Below, piece after piece: positions 1 through 7,589 of a DNA stretch of 16,642 bases (its first letter is position 1; each line of letters opens with the position of its first letter). The notes beneath the pieces were generated by a model. That model was not told where the DNA came from and made no database searches. It worked only from the letters and a program-made list of their open reading frames with translations. The DNA lies in assembly GCA_964617665.1 (NCBI GenBank), contig CAZUAH010000298.1, positions 1 to 16,642 on the forward strand. Reading direction: 5' to 3'. This DNA is from JADHUC01 sp964617665 (GTDB lineage Bacteria > Planctomycetota > Planctomycetia > Pirellulales > Pirellulaceae). The position numbers and the translations under genes were made by a program.

Positions 1-828
1 GGCTACGGATACGTCAAACAACTTCCCGCTGAACTCGCGGGCGAAGTCGAGGGCGTGATGATCTTTCACGGCAATCGCGCTAAAGACGGTGTGGCGCCGG
101 ACGGGCGCGGGTGCTGGGCTCCTCTGCAGCCGGGATACGGCGTTGGATTCCGTAGCGACGGGACGACGAACCAGCTCTCCGATCGTTTCGGGCCCGAACT
201 GACGTTCGGCCGCCACCTCCGCAAACTCGATCCGCATACAAAAGTTGCGATCATCAAATACTCGCGCGGCGGTACGTCGATCGACGTCGAAGCACCCAAC
301 GCTAAGAGTTTCGGTTGTTGGGAGCCCGCGTTCAAGGGCGGCCAGGGCGACGGCGAGGGCGTGAACCAATACGACCACTTCCTAGCCACGGTTCGCAACG
401 CGCTCGCCGTGCGCGACATCGACGGCGACGGCACGGAAGATCGACTTGTACCGACCGGCATCGTCTGGATGCAGGGGGAAAGCGATGCCTTTACCGAGCC
501 GGTGGCCAAGCGATACGAAGCCAATTTGAAGAACGTCACGGATCACATCCGCCGCGTCCTTGTTGGGAAGGACTCCGCTGCGGCCGCCAAACTGCCAGTG
601 GTCATCGGCCGCGTTGCCGACAGTGGCCGGGATGCCGACGGAAAAATGATGGACTACGGCCAGATCGTTCAGGCAGCACAGGCCGCATTTGCCGAGAAGG
701 ACGACAACGCCAATCTTGTCGCCAGCCCTAACGGATACAAATTCTGCGACGCATGGCACTACGACACCGCGACCTACATCGACTTAGGCCGGCAGTTTGC
801 CACCTCAATGAAGGCACTGGAAAAGTAG
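1..828 (+). CDS. Sialate O-acetylesterase-type (SASA, SGNH-fold) esterase, 5'-truncated by the window edge
   Basis: The reading frame is open from base 1 and already coding (GYGYVKQLPAEL...), so the first in-window ATG at 55 is not the true start; 275 codons plus the TAG stop are visible. The family is a serine esterase that removes acetyl groups from sialic acids or other acetylated sugars, often outside the cytoplasm. Visible family blocks are FGPELTFGRHL, SRGGTSIDVE, the WMQGESDA motif, and a C-terminal DAWHYD block that fits the Asp-x-x-His part of the SGNH catalytic site. The nucleophile block (GQSN-like) and any signal peptide would lie left of the window. The gene ends 158 bp from the convergent oxidoreductase gene; no terminator hairpin was recognised between them. 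Its real substrate cannot be told from sequence; in planctomycetes such proteins usually accompany polysaccharide-degradation genes. The family call is firm and the substrate is open. Confidence 0.85.
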   Translation, partial: GYGYVKQLPAELAGEVEGVMIFHGNRAKDGVAPDGRGCWAPLQPGYGVGFRSDGTTNQLSDRFGPELTFGRHLRKLDPHTKVAIIKYSRGGTSIDVEAPNAKSFGCWEPAFKGGQGDGEGVNQYDHFLATVRNALAVRDIDGDGTEDRLVPTGIVWMQGESDAFTEPVAKRYEANLKNVTDHIRRVLVGKDSAAAAKLPVVIGRVADSGRDADGKMMDYGQIVQAAQAAFAEKDDNANLVASPNGYKFCDAWHYDTATYIDLGRQFATSMKALEK

Positions 829-986
829 GTGAAAAGATGCGTATCGAACCCTGCGAAGGCGAGTAGGCTTGCTTCAAACGCAAAACAAATCGCAGCGACA
901 AGCGTCTGTCCTTCTCGTTTCACTCGTCCTCGCCACTTGCCGCCAGAGCAAGAATGCAGTACGCGGTGCCGGCGTGGGTGGCGTAA

Positions 987-2132
987 TCAGACGTCAGTCC
1001 ATTGCCCGGTCTCGGCGGCGTTGCGCGCCTTTAGGCAAACCTCGGTCAAGCGGAACGCATCTTCCTGGCTAATGAGGTGTTCGCCTTGGCCGGCAAGCTC
1101 GGCCAGGAAGTCGGGGAAGAAGTCGACTTTCTCAGTGAGTTCGAGTTCCCGTGGCCCGTCGGCCGCTGTGATCACATGCACCCGGCCTTCAGTCCCCACG
1201 ACCTCCAACACGCCTTCGCTTCCGGCAATCCGCAGCCGGTCGTCACCGTGGGTGGGCGCGGTTGCGGGGCGGAGGTAGTCGAGATTGGCCATAGCGGTGC
1301 CGCCGTTGTCCAGCTTGAAGAGCACGCCGGCGTGGTCCTGGAAACCAGGGTAGTCCGGATGATCTTTGTTGCCGTGCCAGGCCGACACCCGAACGTACTC
1401 GCGGCCGGAGACCCATCTCATATAGTCGATGGCGTGGATCCCGGCCCACGGGATAGTCCCGCCGTAGGTCTCAAGATCTTTGTAGAACCAGGGTCTTGCG
1501 GCTCCGAATCGGTACGACTTCTGTGACGTCAGCAGAATCGGTTCGCCGATCAGGCCGTCGCTGACTGCCTTTCGGGCCGCGCGGTACGGCGGGAAGCAGC
1601 GCATGTTCATCAGCGATGTGAGACGGACCTTCGATTTGCTTACCGCTTGTTTCAGGGCCGCCAGATCGGCCAAGGTCGTGGCCACGGGCTTCTCGGAAAC
1701 CACGTGGATTCCCTTTCGTGCGGCGGCAATCGACGCTTCGGCATTGCGATAGTAAGGGAGAAAGACCCCCACCACGTCCAACTCCACTTCGTCCAGCATG
1801 CGCTCGAATTGATCGAAGACGCGAGTCTTCTCAGTAAACGCCTTGTTTCGCTTTAGGCCGAATACATCGTCGTCCGGCCGGCTCTTGGCGAAAGCGGTCA
1901 GTTCCACTCCTGGAAGACGAGGGATACTCCCAAGGACAACGCCCGTATGCCCGTCGGTGCCGATCACCCCAACGCGCACCGTGCCGGCTTTGGCTGGCGG
2001 TTGGCCGAAAGCCGCCGCGCCGGCTGCTGCGCTCAAGGCCACACCCGCGCCGACGGCCGATTCGAGGAAACGGCGTCTGTTTGAGCAAGCGGTCGCTTTC
2101 TCCCCACTGTCCGAAGATGATCTCGCTTTCAT
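987..2132 (-). CDS. Gfo/Idh/MocA-family NAD(P)-dependent oxidoreductase with Tat signal
   Basis: This 381-residue protein probably oxidises or reduces a sugar or sugar derivative with a nucleotide cofactor. Residues 18-23 (NRRRFL) followed by an Ala-rich stretch to about residue 42 form a twin-arginine leader, so export in folded form is expected. The Rossmann segment VRVGVIGTDGHTG starts near residue 52. The family's EKP motif is at 147-149, and the GIHAID block places the conserved active-site-type His at 233. The ATG at 2132 was chosen because it follows an AGGA Shine-Dalgarno with 8 nt spacing and puts the Tat motif near the N-terminus. A longer frame back to 2336 adds 68 residues that do not look like protein and would bury the leader. 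The gene is divergent from the DUF1080 gene. In known DUF1080 systems Gfo/Idh proteins make the 3-keto sugar, so that role is a fair inference here; the exact substrate is unknown. Confidence 0.9.
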   Translation of the reverse strand: MKARSSSDSGEKATACSNRRRFLESAVGAGVALSAAAGAAAFGQPPAKAGTVRVGVIGTDGHTGVVLGSIPRLPGVELTAFAKSRPDDDVFGLKRNKAFTEKTRVFDQFERMLDEVELDVVGVFLPYYRNAEASIAAARKGIHVVSEKPVATTLADLAALKQAVSKSKVRLTSLMNMRCFPPYRAARKAVSDGLIGEPILLTSQKSYRFGAARPWFYKDLETYGGTIPWAGIHAIDYMRWVSGREYVRVSAWHGNKDHPDYPGFQDHAGVLFKLDNGGTAMANLDYLRPATAPTHGDDRLRIAGSEGVLEVVGTEGRVHVITAADGPRELELTEKVDFFPDFLAELAGQGEHLISQEDAFRLTEVCLKARNAAETGQWTDV

Positions 2133-2374
2133 GTTGCTTTTCCTGCCACGTTCGTTTTCTTCCTTCTCGGAGTTGACAACATCGTATAAGCCAAAGCGTG
2201 CGTTGGGAACAGTCGGTTTCCACAGTTCCCGAGGATCGAACGGAGAAGCTTGCACGGATCCATGGTGCAAGTCAGAATATCTTCTGCACTGCGAGTAGCG
2301 GACGACCTGCGAATCGGCTTCACCCACCCCTAACAAAGGCGCTCACAGCGCCGCCACACCCAGAGGTTCAGACT
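2133..2374. promoter_or_regulatory. Divergent intergenic region, presumed promoter region for both directions
   Basis: These 242 bp separate the start codons of the divergent oxidoreductase and DUF1080 genes, so promoters for both should lie here. A 9-bp palindrome, GTTGACAAC (2172-2180), could be a regulator site, and a TATAAG sits a few bases to its right at 2185-2190, but I cannot assign a convincing -35/-10 pair. Shine-Dalgarno sites lie at its two ends: AGGA on the minus strand (2141-2144) and AGAGG on the plus strand (2362-2366). The promoter assignment rests on gene layout, not on a recognised consensus. Confidence 0.35.
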
Positions 2375-3706
2375 ATGAGATTCACCCTGACACGCCTACC
2401 CTTTCGTTTCGCAATCCTGCTCGCGCTTGGCGGGTTCTTCATTGCCGGTGTCCTGAAGGCGGGCGAACCGAATCCTCCCGAAGGGTTTCGAGCGCTGTTT
2501 GATGGCAAGAGCCTGGACGAGTGGCATGGTAACAATCCACACCAGACAACGAAGGCGCCGGCGGAAGAACGCGAGCAGGCGATCACCGGACAGCAAGAGG
2601 ACTTTCTTGCACATTGGCGGGTGGAAAATGGCGAGCTGGTGAATGACGGTCACGGTCCCTATGCAACCACTGAAGACGAGTTCGGGGACATCGAACTTCA
2701 TATCGAGTACAAGACGGTAGCCAAAGCGGACAGCGGTATCTATCTGCGCGGTACGCCGCAAGTCCAGATATGGGACTACACCGAAGCAGGCGGCAAATGG
2801 GATCGCGGCGCAAACAAAGGCTCAGGGGGACTGCACAACAATAGCGCCGACGCGCCCGGCCAATTGCCGTCGCTCCTGGCCGACAAGCCGTTTGGAGAAT
2901 GGAATCAGTTTCGCATCACCCAAATCGGCAGCCGTACGACCGTGTTGTTGAATGACAAGTTGGTCGTTGACAATGCGATCATGGAGAACTACTGGGACCG
3001 CGAGCGTCTCACTCCGTTACGACCGAGGGGTCCGATCCATTTGCAGACGCATGGCGGTGAGATCCGTTGGCGCAATATCAACCTGCGGGAAATACCAACC
3101 GACGAGGCGAATCGACGACTGCGTGGCGATGACACCGCACAGGGATTCCAGCCGATTTTCAACGGCCGTGATCTGACTGGCTGGACTGGCGCCGTGGAGA
3201 ACTACGAAGTCCGTGATGGCTCGATCGTCTGCCGACCCGGAAAGGGCGGCGTTTTGTTTACCGAGGAGCAGTACGAAGACTTCATCGTGCGGCTGGAATT
3301 CAAATTACCCCCAGGCGGCAATAACGGACTGGCCATTCGTTATCCGGGCACTGGACGGGCCTCGTACGACGGCATGACCGAATTACAGGTGATCGACAAT
3401 ACCGCGGAGAAGTACGCCAAACTCGATCCGCGCCAGTTTCACGGTTCGGTTTACGGCATCGTCCCCGCCCAACGCGGATACCTGCGGCCCGTAGGGCAGT
3501 GGAACTATCAAGAAGTGACCGTGCGAGGCTCGACCATTACCGTCGAACTGAACGGCACCGTCATCGTGGATGCGGATGTGAGTCAAGTCACCGAATACAT
3601 GAAAGATCGCCCCCATCCGGGAAAAGACCGCACGAGCGGACATTTCGGCTTCGCTGGGCATCGAGATCCGGTCATGTTCCGCAACATCGCCATCAAACGG
3701 CTGTAG
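2375..3706 (+). CDS. Tandem DUF1080 (3-keto-disaccharide hydrolase family) exported protein
   Basis: The 443-residue protein starts at the ATG at 2375, 8 nt after AGAGG; the upstream extension to 2198 is not protein-like. Residues 1-29 are a Sec signal peptide (LPFRFAILLALGG core, cleavage probably after KAG). Two copies of the DUF1080 jelly-roll domain follow. The first is about 36-240, with FRALFDGKSLDEW, WRVENGEL and SGIYLRG. The second is about 257-443, with FQPIFNGRDLTGW, YEVRDGSIV, NNGLAIRYPG and the ending GHFGFAGHRDPVMFRNIAI. Members of this family cleave 3-keto glycosides by elimination-type chemistry after an oxidoreductase has made the 3-keto group. The divergent Gfo/Idh gene and the following isomerase gene fit that scheme. 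Single-domain members are common; two domains may mean two subsites or one catalytic and one binding copy. Function is inferred from family and context. Confidence 0.88.
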   Translation: MRFTLTRLPFRFAILLALGGFFIAGVLKAGEPNPPEGFRALFDGKSLDEWHGNNPHQTTKAPAEEREQAITGQQEDFLAHWRVENGELVNDGHGPYATTEDEFGDIELHIEYKTVAKADSGIYLRGTPQVQIWDYTEAGGKWDRGANKGSGGLHNNSADAPGQLPSLLADKPFGEWNQFRITQIGSRTTVLLNDKLVVDNAIMENYWDRERLTPLRPRGPIHLQTHGGEIRWRNINLREIPTDEANRRLRGDDTAQGFQPIFNGRDLTGWTGAVENYEVRDGSIVCRPGKGGVLFTEEQYEDFIVRLEFKLPPGGNNGLAIRYPGTGRASYDGMTELQVIDNTAEKYAKLDPRQFHGSVYGIVPAQRGYLRPVGQWNYQEVTVRGSTITVELNGTVIVDADVSQVTEYMKDRPHPGKDRTSGHFGFAGHRDPVMFRNIAIKRL

Positions 3707-3812
3707 GGCGAGCGGCAGGATCGAGAGTCCCGCAACCGCACTCGCCGGAGTATGCGAGAGCGGCGTGAATTGGTCATCCGTTCTACGGCGACGAGTAAAG
3801 GAGCGATTGGTC

Positions 3813-4652
3813 ATGCAACGGCGGGAATTCCTACAAGTCGGCGTGGCTGCATGTGTTGGCTCGGTCTCGGTAGCAGCGGCTTCGAGCGGTCCGTTGTCGG
3901 GGAAGATCAAGAAGGCGGTCAAGTTTCACATGGTCATGGAAGACTTGAGCGTCGTTGACAAGCTCAAGTTGCTGAGAGACGTCGGGTTCGACGGGGTAGA
4001 AATTCGCACTGCGGACAAAGTGGACCGGCGCGAGGTGGCCGAAGCGATCGAGGCGACCGGATTTCCAGTCCACGGGATCATCAACTCGAGCAATCCAGAC
4101 ATCCGTGAGGCAACCGATCTGGCACGGCTCTACGGCGGAACATCTGTCCTGATCGTCGCCTCTGAAGACGAGAAGCGATCCTATGATGAGAACTTTCGTC
4201 ACTGGCAGCAGGTGATCGGTTCGGCGGTCCCCTATGCGGAAAAGCACCAGGTTCGTTTGCTCATCGAAAACGTGCGTGCAACGTTCCTGAAAACGGCTGA
4301 AGAAATGGCTCGATTCATCGACCTCTGCGATTCACCCATGGTGGGCTCGTACTTCGACGTGGGAAACACGATCACCTGGACAAAGCAGTCTCCCGAATAT
4401 TGGGCTCGCGTGCTGGGCAAGCGCATCGTCAAGCTGGACATCAAAGACCGCGGTCATCCCGAGTTCGGCGATCCGAAACTGAGGTCCAAAACCGCGATCG
4501 GAACAGACGGCGGAGAAGTACATTGGGCGAACGTTCGAGACGAGCTAGACCGAGCGCAGTTCTCCGGCTGGGCGACGGCCGAAGTCAAAGGTGGCGACCG
4601 AAGGCGACTTGCCGGAATCGCCAAGTGGATGGACCAAGTGCTCGGTTTGTGA
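3813..4652 (+). CDS. Xylose isomerase-like TIM barrel (sugar phosphate isomerase/epimerase family) with Tat signal
   Basis: The ATG at 3813 follows AAAGGAG (3797-3803) with 9 nt spacing and gives 279 residues, starting with the twin-arginine leader QRREFLQVG and a hydrophobic stretch to about residue 24. The start at 3765 adds 16 residues before the leader and is less likely. The fold is the AP-endonuclease-2/xylose isomerase-like barrel: GFDGVEIR (58-65), HGIINSS (87-93), LLIENVR with E152, SYFDVGN with D182, and AEVKG with E257 near the last strand. E152, D182 and E257 match the usual metal-binding acids. The strand that normally carries a His as HxKD reads LDIKD, with Asp209, so the metal site may differ. 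It could isomerise or epimerise a keto-sugar released by the DUF1080 partner 106 bp upstream; this is inference. The fold call is firm and the reaction unknown. Confidence 0.87.
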   Translation: MQRREFLQVGVAACVGSVSVAAASSGPLSGKIKKAVKFHMVMEDLSVVDKLKLLRDVGFDGVEIRTADKVDRREVAEAIEATGFPVHGIINSSNPDIREATDLARLYGGTSVLIVASEDEKRSYDENFRHWQQVIGSAVPYAEKHQVRLLIENVRATFLKTAEEMARFIDLCDSPMVGSYFDVGNTITWTKQSPEYWARVLGKRIVKLDIKDRGHPEFGDPKLRSKTAIGTDGGEVHWANVRDELDRAQFSGWATAEVKGGDRRRLAGIAKWMDQVLGL

Positions 4653-4728
4653 TGCGCTCACCGACTTCAATGACGCCATTGCCATTGCTCAACGGCGACA
4701 CGACGGAAGCGGAACAGGGAGAAAGACA

Positions 4729-5619
4729 ATGATGATACGAGTCGTTCTATTGGTACTGGTCCTTTCCGGCTCGTGCATTGGCCAGGAGTCAATCGAAGGC
4801 AAAACGTTCGAGCATTTCGCGGGCGTTTCCATTCAGTTGGAAAACCGGCAGAACGTTACGATTCGCCGCTGCTTCTTCAACGACGTCGGTGTTGCGGTCC
4901 GCTTGAAAAACTGTCGGAATGTCACGATCGACTCTTGTGTGATAAGCGATCTAACGATTCAAGGTATCGACGTCCGAGAGGGCTGTTCCGATATTCGAAT
5001 CGTCAACAATCACATGGGCAGTTTCCGGTCGGACGTGCAGGGCGGGCATTTCATTTCGACAGAGAAGACAGACACACCGCAGCAATTCCGGATAACGATT
5101 ACGGGCAACACGTTGATCGGCAACGGCAAGTCTTGGGTGGCAGGTCGAAAGAACGGCGCGGCAGGCGATATGATTGCTCTGCGATCAGTATCCGGATTCA
5201 CGATGAGCGGCAACGATCTGTCGGGTGGAGGCGAGTTCGGAATGGACTGTGTTCACGGTTGCGAAAATGGCATCATCGCCCACAACACGATCCGTCAGAT
5301 CGACGGCACCGGCCTGTTGATTGGCTACGGCATAAAGAACGTCAACGTCTACGGCAACAACATCATCGACTGTGGCAGCAGTTTCGAAACGGATGGCTCG
5401 GCGAACGATATCACTCACCAATCAGGAATCCACTGTCGCAACGGTGTCGAGAACGTGCTGATCACGTCCAACCTGATTTGCCGCGAACTTGCCGAAGAAA
5501 TGCGATACGGCATTCACCTGCGCGAGACATCAGGCGTCATCAAATCGAATCTGATCGTCGGTGTGGATGAGAAGATCCGTATCCCACGATCGCTCATCAG
5601 TACCGTCAAGACAAAATAG
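4729..5619 (+). CDS. Exported right-handed parallel beta-helix (PbH1 repeat) protein
   Basis: The start at 4729 (tandem ATGATG) is preceded by AGGGAG at 4716-4721 with 7 nt spacing, giving 296 residues. The longer frame from 4591 overlaps the isomerase gene and lacks a leader. Residues 1-18 are a signal peptide (RVVLLVLVLSGSCIG). Cys15 sits in a poor lipobox, so lipidation is doubtful. From about residue 35 the protein is a run of roughly 22-residue coils rich in N-V-x-I and x-N-x-I patterns: NVTIRRCFFND, NVTIDSCVISD, DIRIVNNHMG, RITITGNTLIG, GIIAHNTIRQ, NVNVYGNNIID and NVLITSNLIC. This is the parallel beta-helix typical of polysaccharide lyases, epimerases and surface binding proteins. No specific catalytic motif could be pinned. 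It lies 76 bp after the isomerase gene on the same strand and probably shares its transcript, so a carbohydrate substrate is likely. Confidence 0.82.
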   Translation: MMIRVVLLVLVLSGSCIGQESIEGKTFEHFAGVSIQLENRQNVTIRRCFFNDVGVAVRLKNCRNVTIDSCVISDLTIQGIDVREGCSDIRIVNNHMGSFRSDVQGGHFISTEKTDTPQQFRITITGNTLIGNGKSWVAGRKNGAAGDMIALRSVSGFTMSGNDLSGGGEFGMDCVHGCENGIIAHNTIRQIDGTGLLIGYGIKNVNVYGNNIIDCGSSFETDGSANDITHQSGIHCRNGVENVLITSNLICRELAEEMRYGIHLRETSGVIKSNLIVGVDEKIRIPRSLISTVKTK

Positions 5620-5630
5620 CGCATTTCAAC

Positions 5631-5668
5631 GCTCCTCTCTCTTGAGGGGAGAGCTGGGTGAGGGTGAA
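5631..5668. repeat. Imperfect hairpin plus GGGTGAGGG tail, probable dispersed intergenic repeat
   Basis: Bases 5631-5641 pair with 5644-5654 (GCTC-TCTCTC against GAGGGG-GAGC, with one mismatch and some G-T pairs), followed by CTGGGTGAGGGTG. The shape (pyrimidine arm, purine arm, then GGGTGAGGG) resembles dispersed repeats that I remember from many bacterial genomes; that is recollection, not a search. The stem begins 12 nt after the beta-helix stop codon and might act as a transcript end, although no T-run follows it. Its right side supplies the AGGGGAG and GTG that open the chimeric remnant. Confidence 0.55.
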
Positions 5669-6056
5669 AACGCTGGAAACGACTTTTGGCACCGAGGGGG
5701 CCGAATGGAATTGGCAGAATGGCGGGACAGTGAAACTGCCCGCTGGCAAAGTCCCTTTCGCCCTGCGTGATCTGACAGGCTTCGATGGCCGCTGCGATGC
5801 GATTGTGTTGACGACCGCAACGGGTTTCGTGCCTCCCAACGACGATCCGGAGATGGCCGGATGGCGACGCAGGCTACTTGGATTGCCCGAGACACCGAAG
5901 AATGCGGGGCAGTTCGATTTGGTTTCTGATGCCGGCTTGGAGCGTCTTGAGAATATGAAAGGTCTTCGCATGCTCAGCCTTAGCGGCTCGCAGGTGACTG
6001 ACGAAGGCATCGAGAAGCTCAAGCAGGCACTGCCGAACTGTCGGATTCTCAACTAG
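5658..6056 (+). pseudogene. Chimeric gene remnant: FAD-dependent oxidoreductase fragment joined to a leucine-rich-repeat C-terminus
   Basis: The 132-codon open frame from the GTG at 5658 has two unrelated halves. Residues about 4-89 (TFGTEGAEWNWQNGG, HDLTGF-like RDLTGFDGRCDAI, WRRRLLGLPETP, AGQFDLV) match what I know of the beta-sandwich segment that precedes the Rossmann FAD domain in planctomycete FAD-dependent oxidoreductases. There FDLV normally continues into a VVGGGIAG-type nucleotide-binding loop. Here, at about base 5924, it switches to SDAGLERLENMKGLRMLSL and VTDEGIEKLKQALPNC. That is a planctomycete leucine-rich repeat ending at its usual C-terminus. The N-terminal part of the oxidoreductase is missing, and the loss coincides with the hairpin repeat, which also provides the start codon. 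Both parents are therefore broken. The frame remains open, so expression as a small novel protein cannot be excluded. Confidence 0.7.
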
Positions 6057-6350
6057 TCCACCCGATGCGGAAAGGGCCAAGCAATGGCATCTAAACCATC
6101 GAAGGCCAACGGCAGGGACCATTCAGTACTGCCGACCTTGAGCTAATGGCTTCAGGCGGCACCATCGCCGTACCGATTCGCAGGCGAAAACGCTTGAAGT
6201 ATACGGCTTCGGCAAGCGTGAAGGCCATAGAAATCCGTTTCCCATCCAGCCGCCGGTGTGGAATAATGGGGGTGGTGGCGATTCGGTTGTTCTCATTTTG
6301 CTTCGGCACGGGCGGTAACGGCCATACAAACCCGTTGCGCGACTTCTTGC
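6057..6350. other. Stretch without a supported gene
   Basis: These 294 bp lie between the chimeric remnant and the membrane protein gene. Short open frames exist on both strands (for example one from 6146 on the plus strand and one ending at 6091 on the minus strand), but none has a Shine-Dalgarno, a recognisable domain or a leader. No hairpin terminator or strong promoter was recognised. It may be decayed coding DNA like its neighbours. Confidence 0.4.
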
Positions 6351-7502
6351 ATGACGCAGTTCACTCTCCGAACGTTGTTTTTGCTGATTACTCTCCTAGC
6401 AGGAGCGGTGTGGCTTTTGATCCATGGCGGTTGGTATGTTGTCGCCTCGACCTTGGTCATCGGAGTCGTGATTGGAGCGTGTATTTCGTTTCTTCTCAGG
6501 AGAAGCAAGTTGGGAACCGCGCCGCTGGTTGCCGCCCTCGCAGCAGCAATCGCCTCGGAGATCGTTGGCATCTACGTGGTCGATTTCAGAGTCGAGGACT
6601 GGCATGATCTTTCTGGAACTGGATCTTTGCCATACGGTCTTGACCACCTGTTCTGGTTTGCCTTCTGCGGAGCGTTCTTCGGCGCGGCACTCGGTTTCAC
6701 GGTAGGCAAATGGCGGCGTTCGCGGGCGAAGCCCCGGCGTAGTCCGTCCGAAACACAGCGTCGCATCGCAATAGCAGCACTAGTCGCAACTCGCACCACA
6801 TTCTGGACTGGGATTGCTGCGTTGCTTCTTTGCCCTTTGCCCCTGCTGCCAGTTGGCATCGCCATTGCACTTGCCGCGATGGGGCTTCTGTCAATCGCCA
6901 TTTTCGCACTTGGGTTTCTGACGCATCTGACCTTCGCCATTCGACTCGGTCCGAAGCAGAGAACGGACGAGCACGAAGCGAATGGGGCGCCTCGTTTGTT
7001 CCAGTTCACTTTACGGAGGGTGTTCGTTGTCATAACGCTATCAGCTCTGGCCATCGTGTTCGCCCCAAAGCTCTGGGACGCTCGTATCACCGCCCCACGA
7101 CGAATTAGCGTGCAAATGCCAGGGACGCTCGATCTGGCTGGCACGACCATTCAATTGCCAATCAAACCTGAATCCGTACAATCATATTACGTCATGGACG
7201 GTGGAACATACGGAGTGCGATTCGTTGATGACGCGGGCGTCGTTCATGTCGTTGGTTCGTGGCGGCCGCTCGGGCAACCCGAACACCACGGCGAGATCAT
7301 CATTGGGGGCATGACGCCTGACAGCGGAGGCAAGAATGTTGGCAAGATCGAGTTGGCTCAACAGTTGATTTTCTCAGCAATGGAACTTGAAGACCAAAGC
7401 TGTCAATCAGAACCTACGACGATGGACGCTGTGTATTCGACGTATGGTTTGTTGTTCAAATCGGTGTTTCGAGAACTTGGCTACCGGACGGGAATGTGGT
7501 GA
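6351..7502 (+). CDS. Multi-pass membrane protein with duplicated FTLR-(T/R)-(L/V)F leader motif, function unknown
   Basis: The 383-residue protein starts at the ATG at 6351; no clear Shine-Dalgarno precedes it. Hydrophobic segments lie at about 7-24, 29-48, 56-77, 99-118, 152-172, 174-195 and 222-238, followed by a soluble C-terminal domain of about 145 residues that contains two conserved-looking blocks, YYVMDGGTYGVRFVDD and GEIIIGGMTP. The planctomycete leader motif, a basic FTLRTLF followed at once by a membrane helix, occurs at residues 3-10 and again at 218-225 (FQFTLRRVF). The second copy opens what looks like a complete one-helix protein fused to the end of a six-helix one. I do not recognise a catalytic motif. 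Many uncharacterised planctomycete proteins share the leader motif, but they have no known role. The neighbours on both sides are gene remnants, so context gives no clue. Confidence 0.65.
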   Translation: MTQFTLRTLFLLITLLAGAVWLLIHGGWYVVASTLVIGVVIGACISFLLRRSKLGTAPLVAALAAAIASEIVGIYVVDFRVEDWHDLSGTGSLPYGLDHLFWFAFCGAFFGAALGFTVGKWRRSRAKPRRSPSETQRRIAIAALVATRTTFWTGIAALLLCPLPLLPVGIAIALAAMGLLSIAIFALGFLTHLTFAIRLGPKQRTDEHEANGAPRLFQFTLRRVFVVITLSALAIVFAPKLWDARITAPRRISVQMPGTLDLAGTTIQLPIKPESVQSYYVMDGGTYGVRFVDDAGVVHVVGSWRPLGQPEHHGEIIIGGMTPDSGGKNVGKIELAQQLIFSAMELEDQSCQSEPTTMDAVYSTYGLLFKSVFRELGYRTGMW

Positions 7503-7589
7503 CGGCATAGCGTTCGTTCTTCCTCAGACATTAAGTGCGCGTACTTCGACCGCCAACAAGATGGTACGCTGATCCTGGCCCGCATATTG

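Noticed and set aside
829..1526. Plus-strand open frames across this region
   Set aside because: They lie antisense to the well-supported Gfo/Idh oxidoreductase, have no recognisable domain, and their residue make-up is typical of shadow frames in G+C-rich DNA.
2173..2190. TTGACA followed by TATAAG as a sigma-70 promoter
   Set aside because: The two boxes are only about 6 bp apart, far from the required 16-18 bp, and no other -10 lies at the right spacing.
2133..2336. N-terminal extension of the Gfo/Idh oxidoreductase back to 2336
   Set aside because: The extra 68 residues do not look like protein, would bury the Tat leader, and would remove most of the divergent promoter region; the ATG at 2132 has a good Shine-Dalgarno.
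4591..4728. Start of the beta-helix protein at 4591
   Set aside because: It would overlap the isomerase gene by 62 bp, has no ribosome binding site and places the signal peptide at residue 48.
6146..6607. Plus-strand frame starting at 6146
   Set aside because: It overlaps the membrane protein gene for more than half its length in another frame and has no leader, domain or Shine-Dalgarno.
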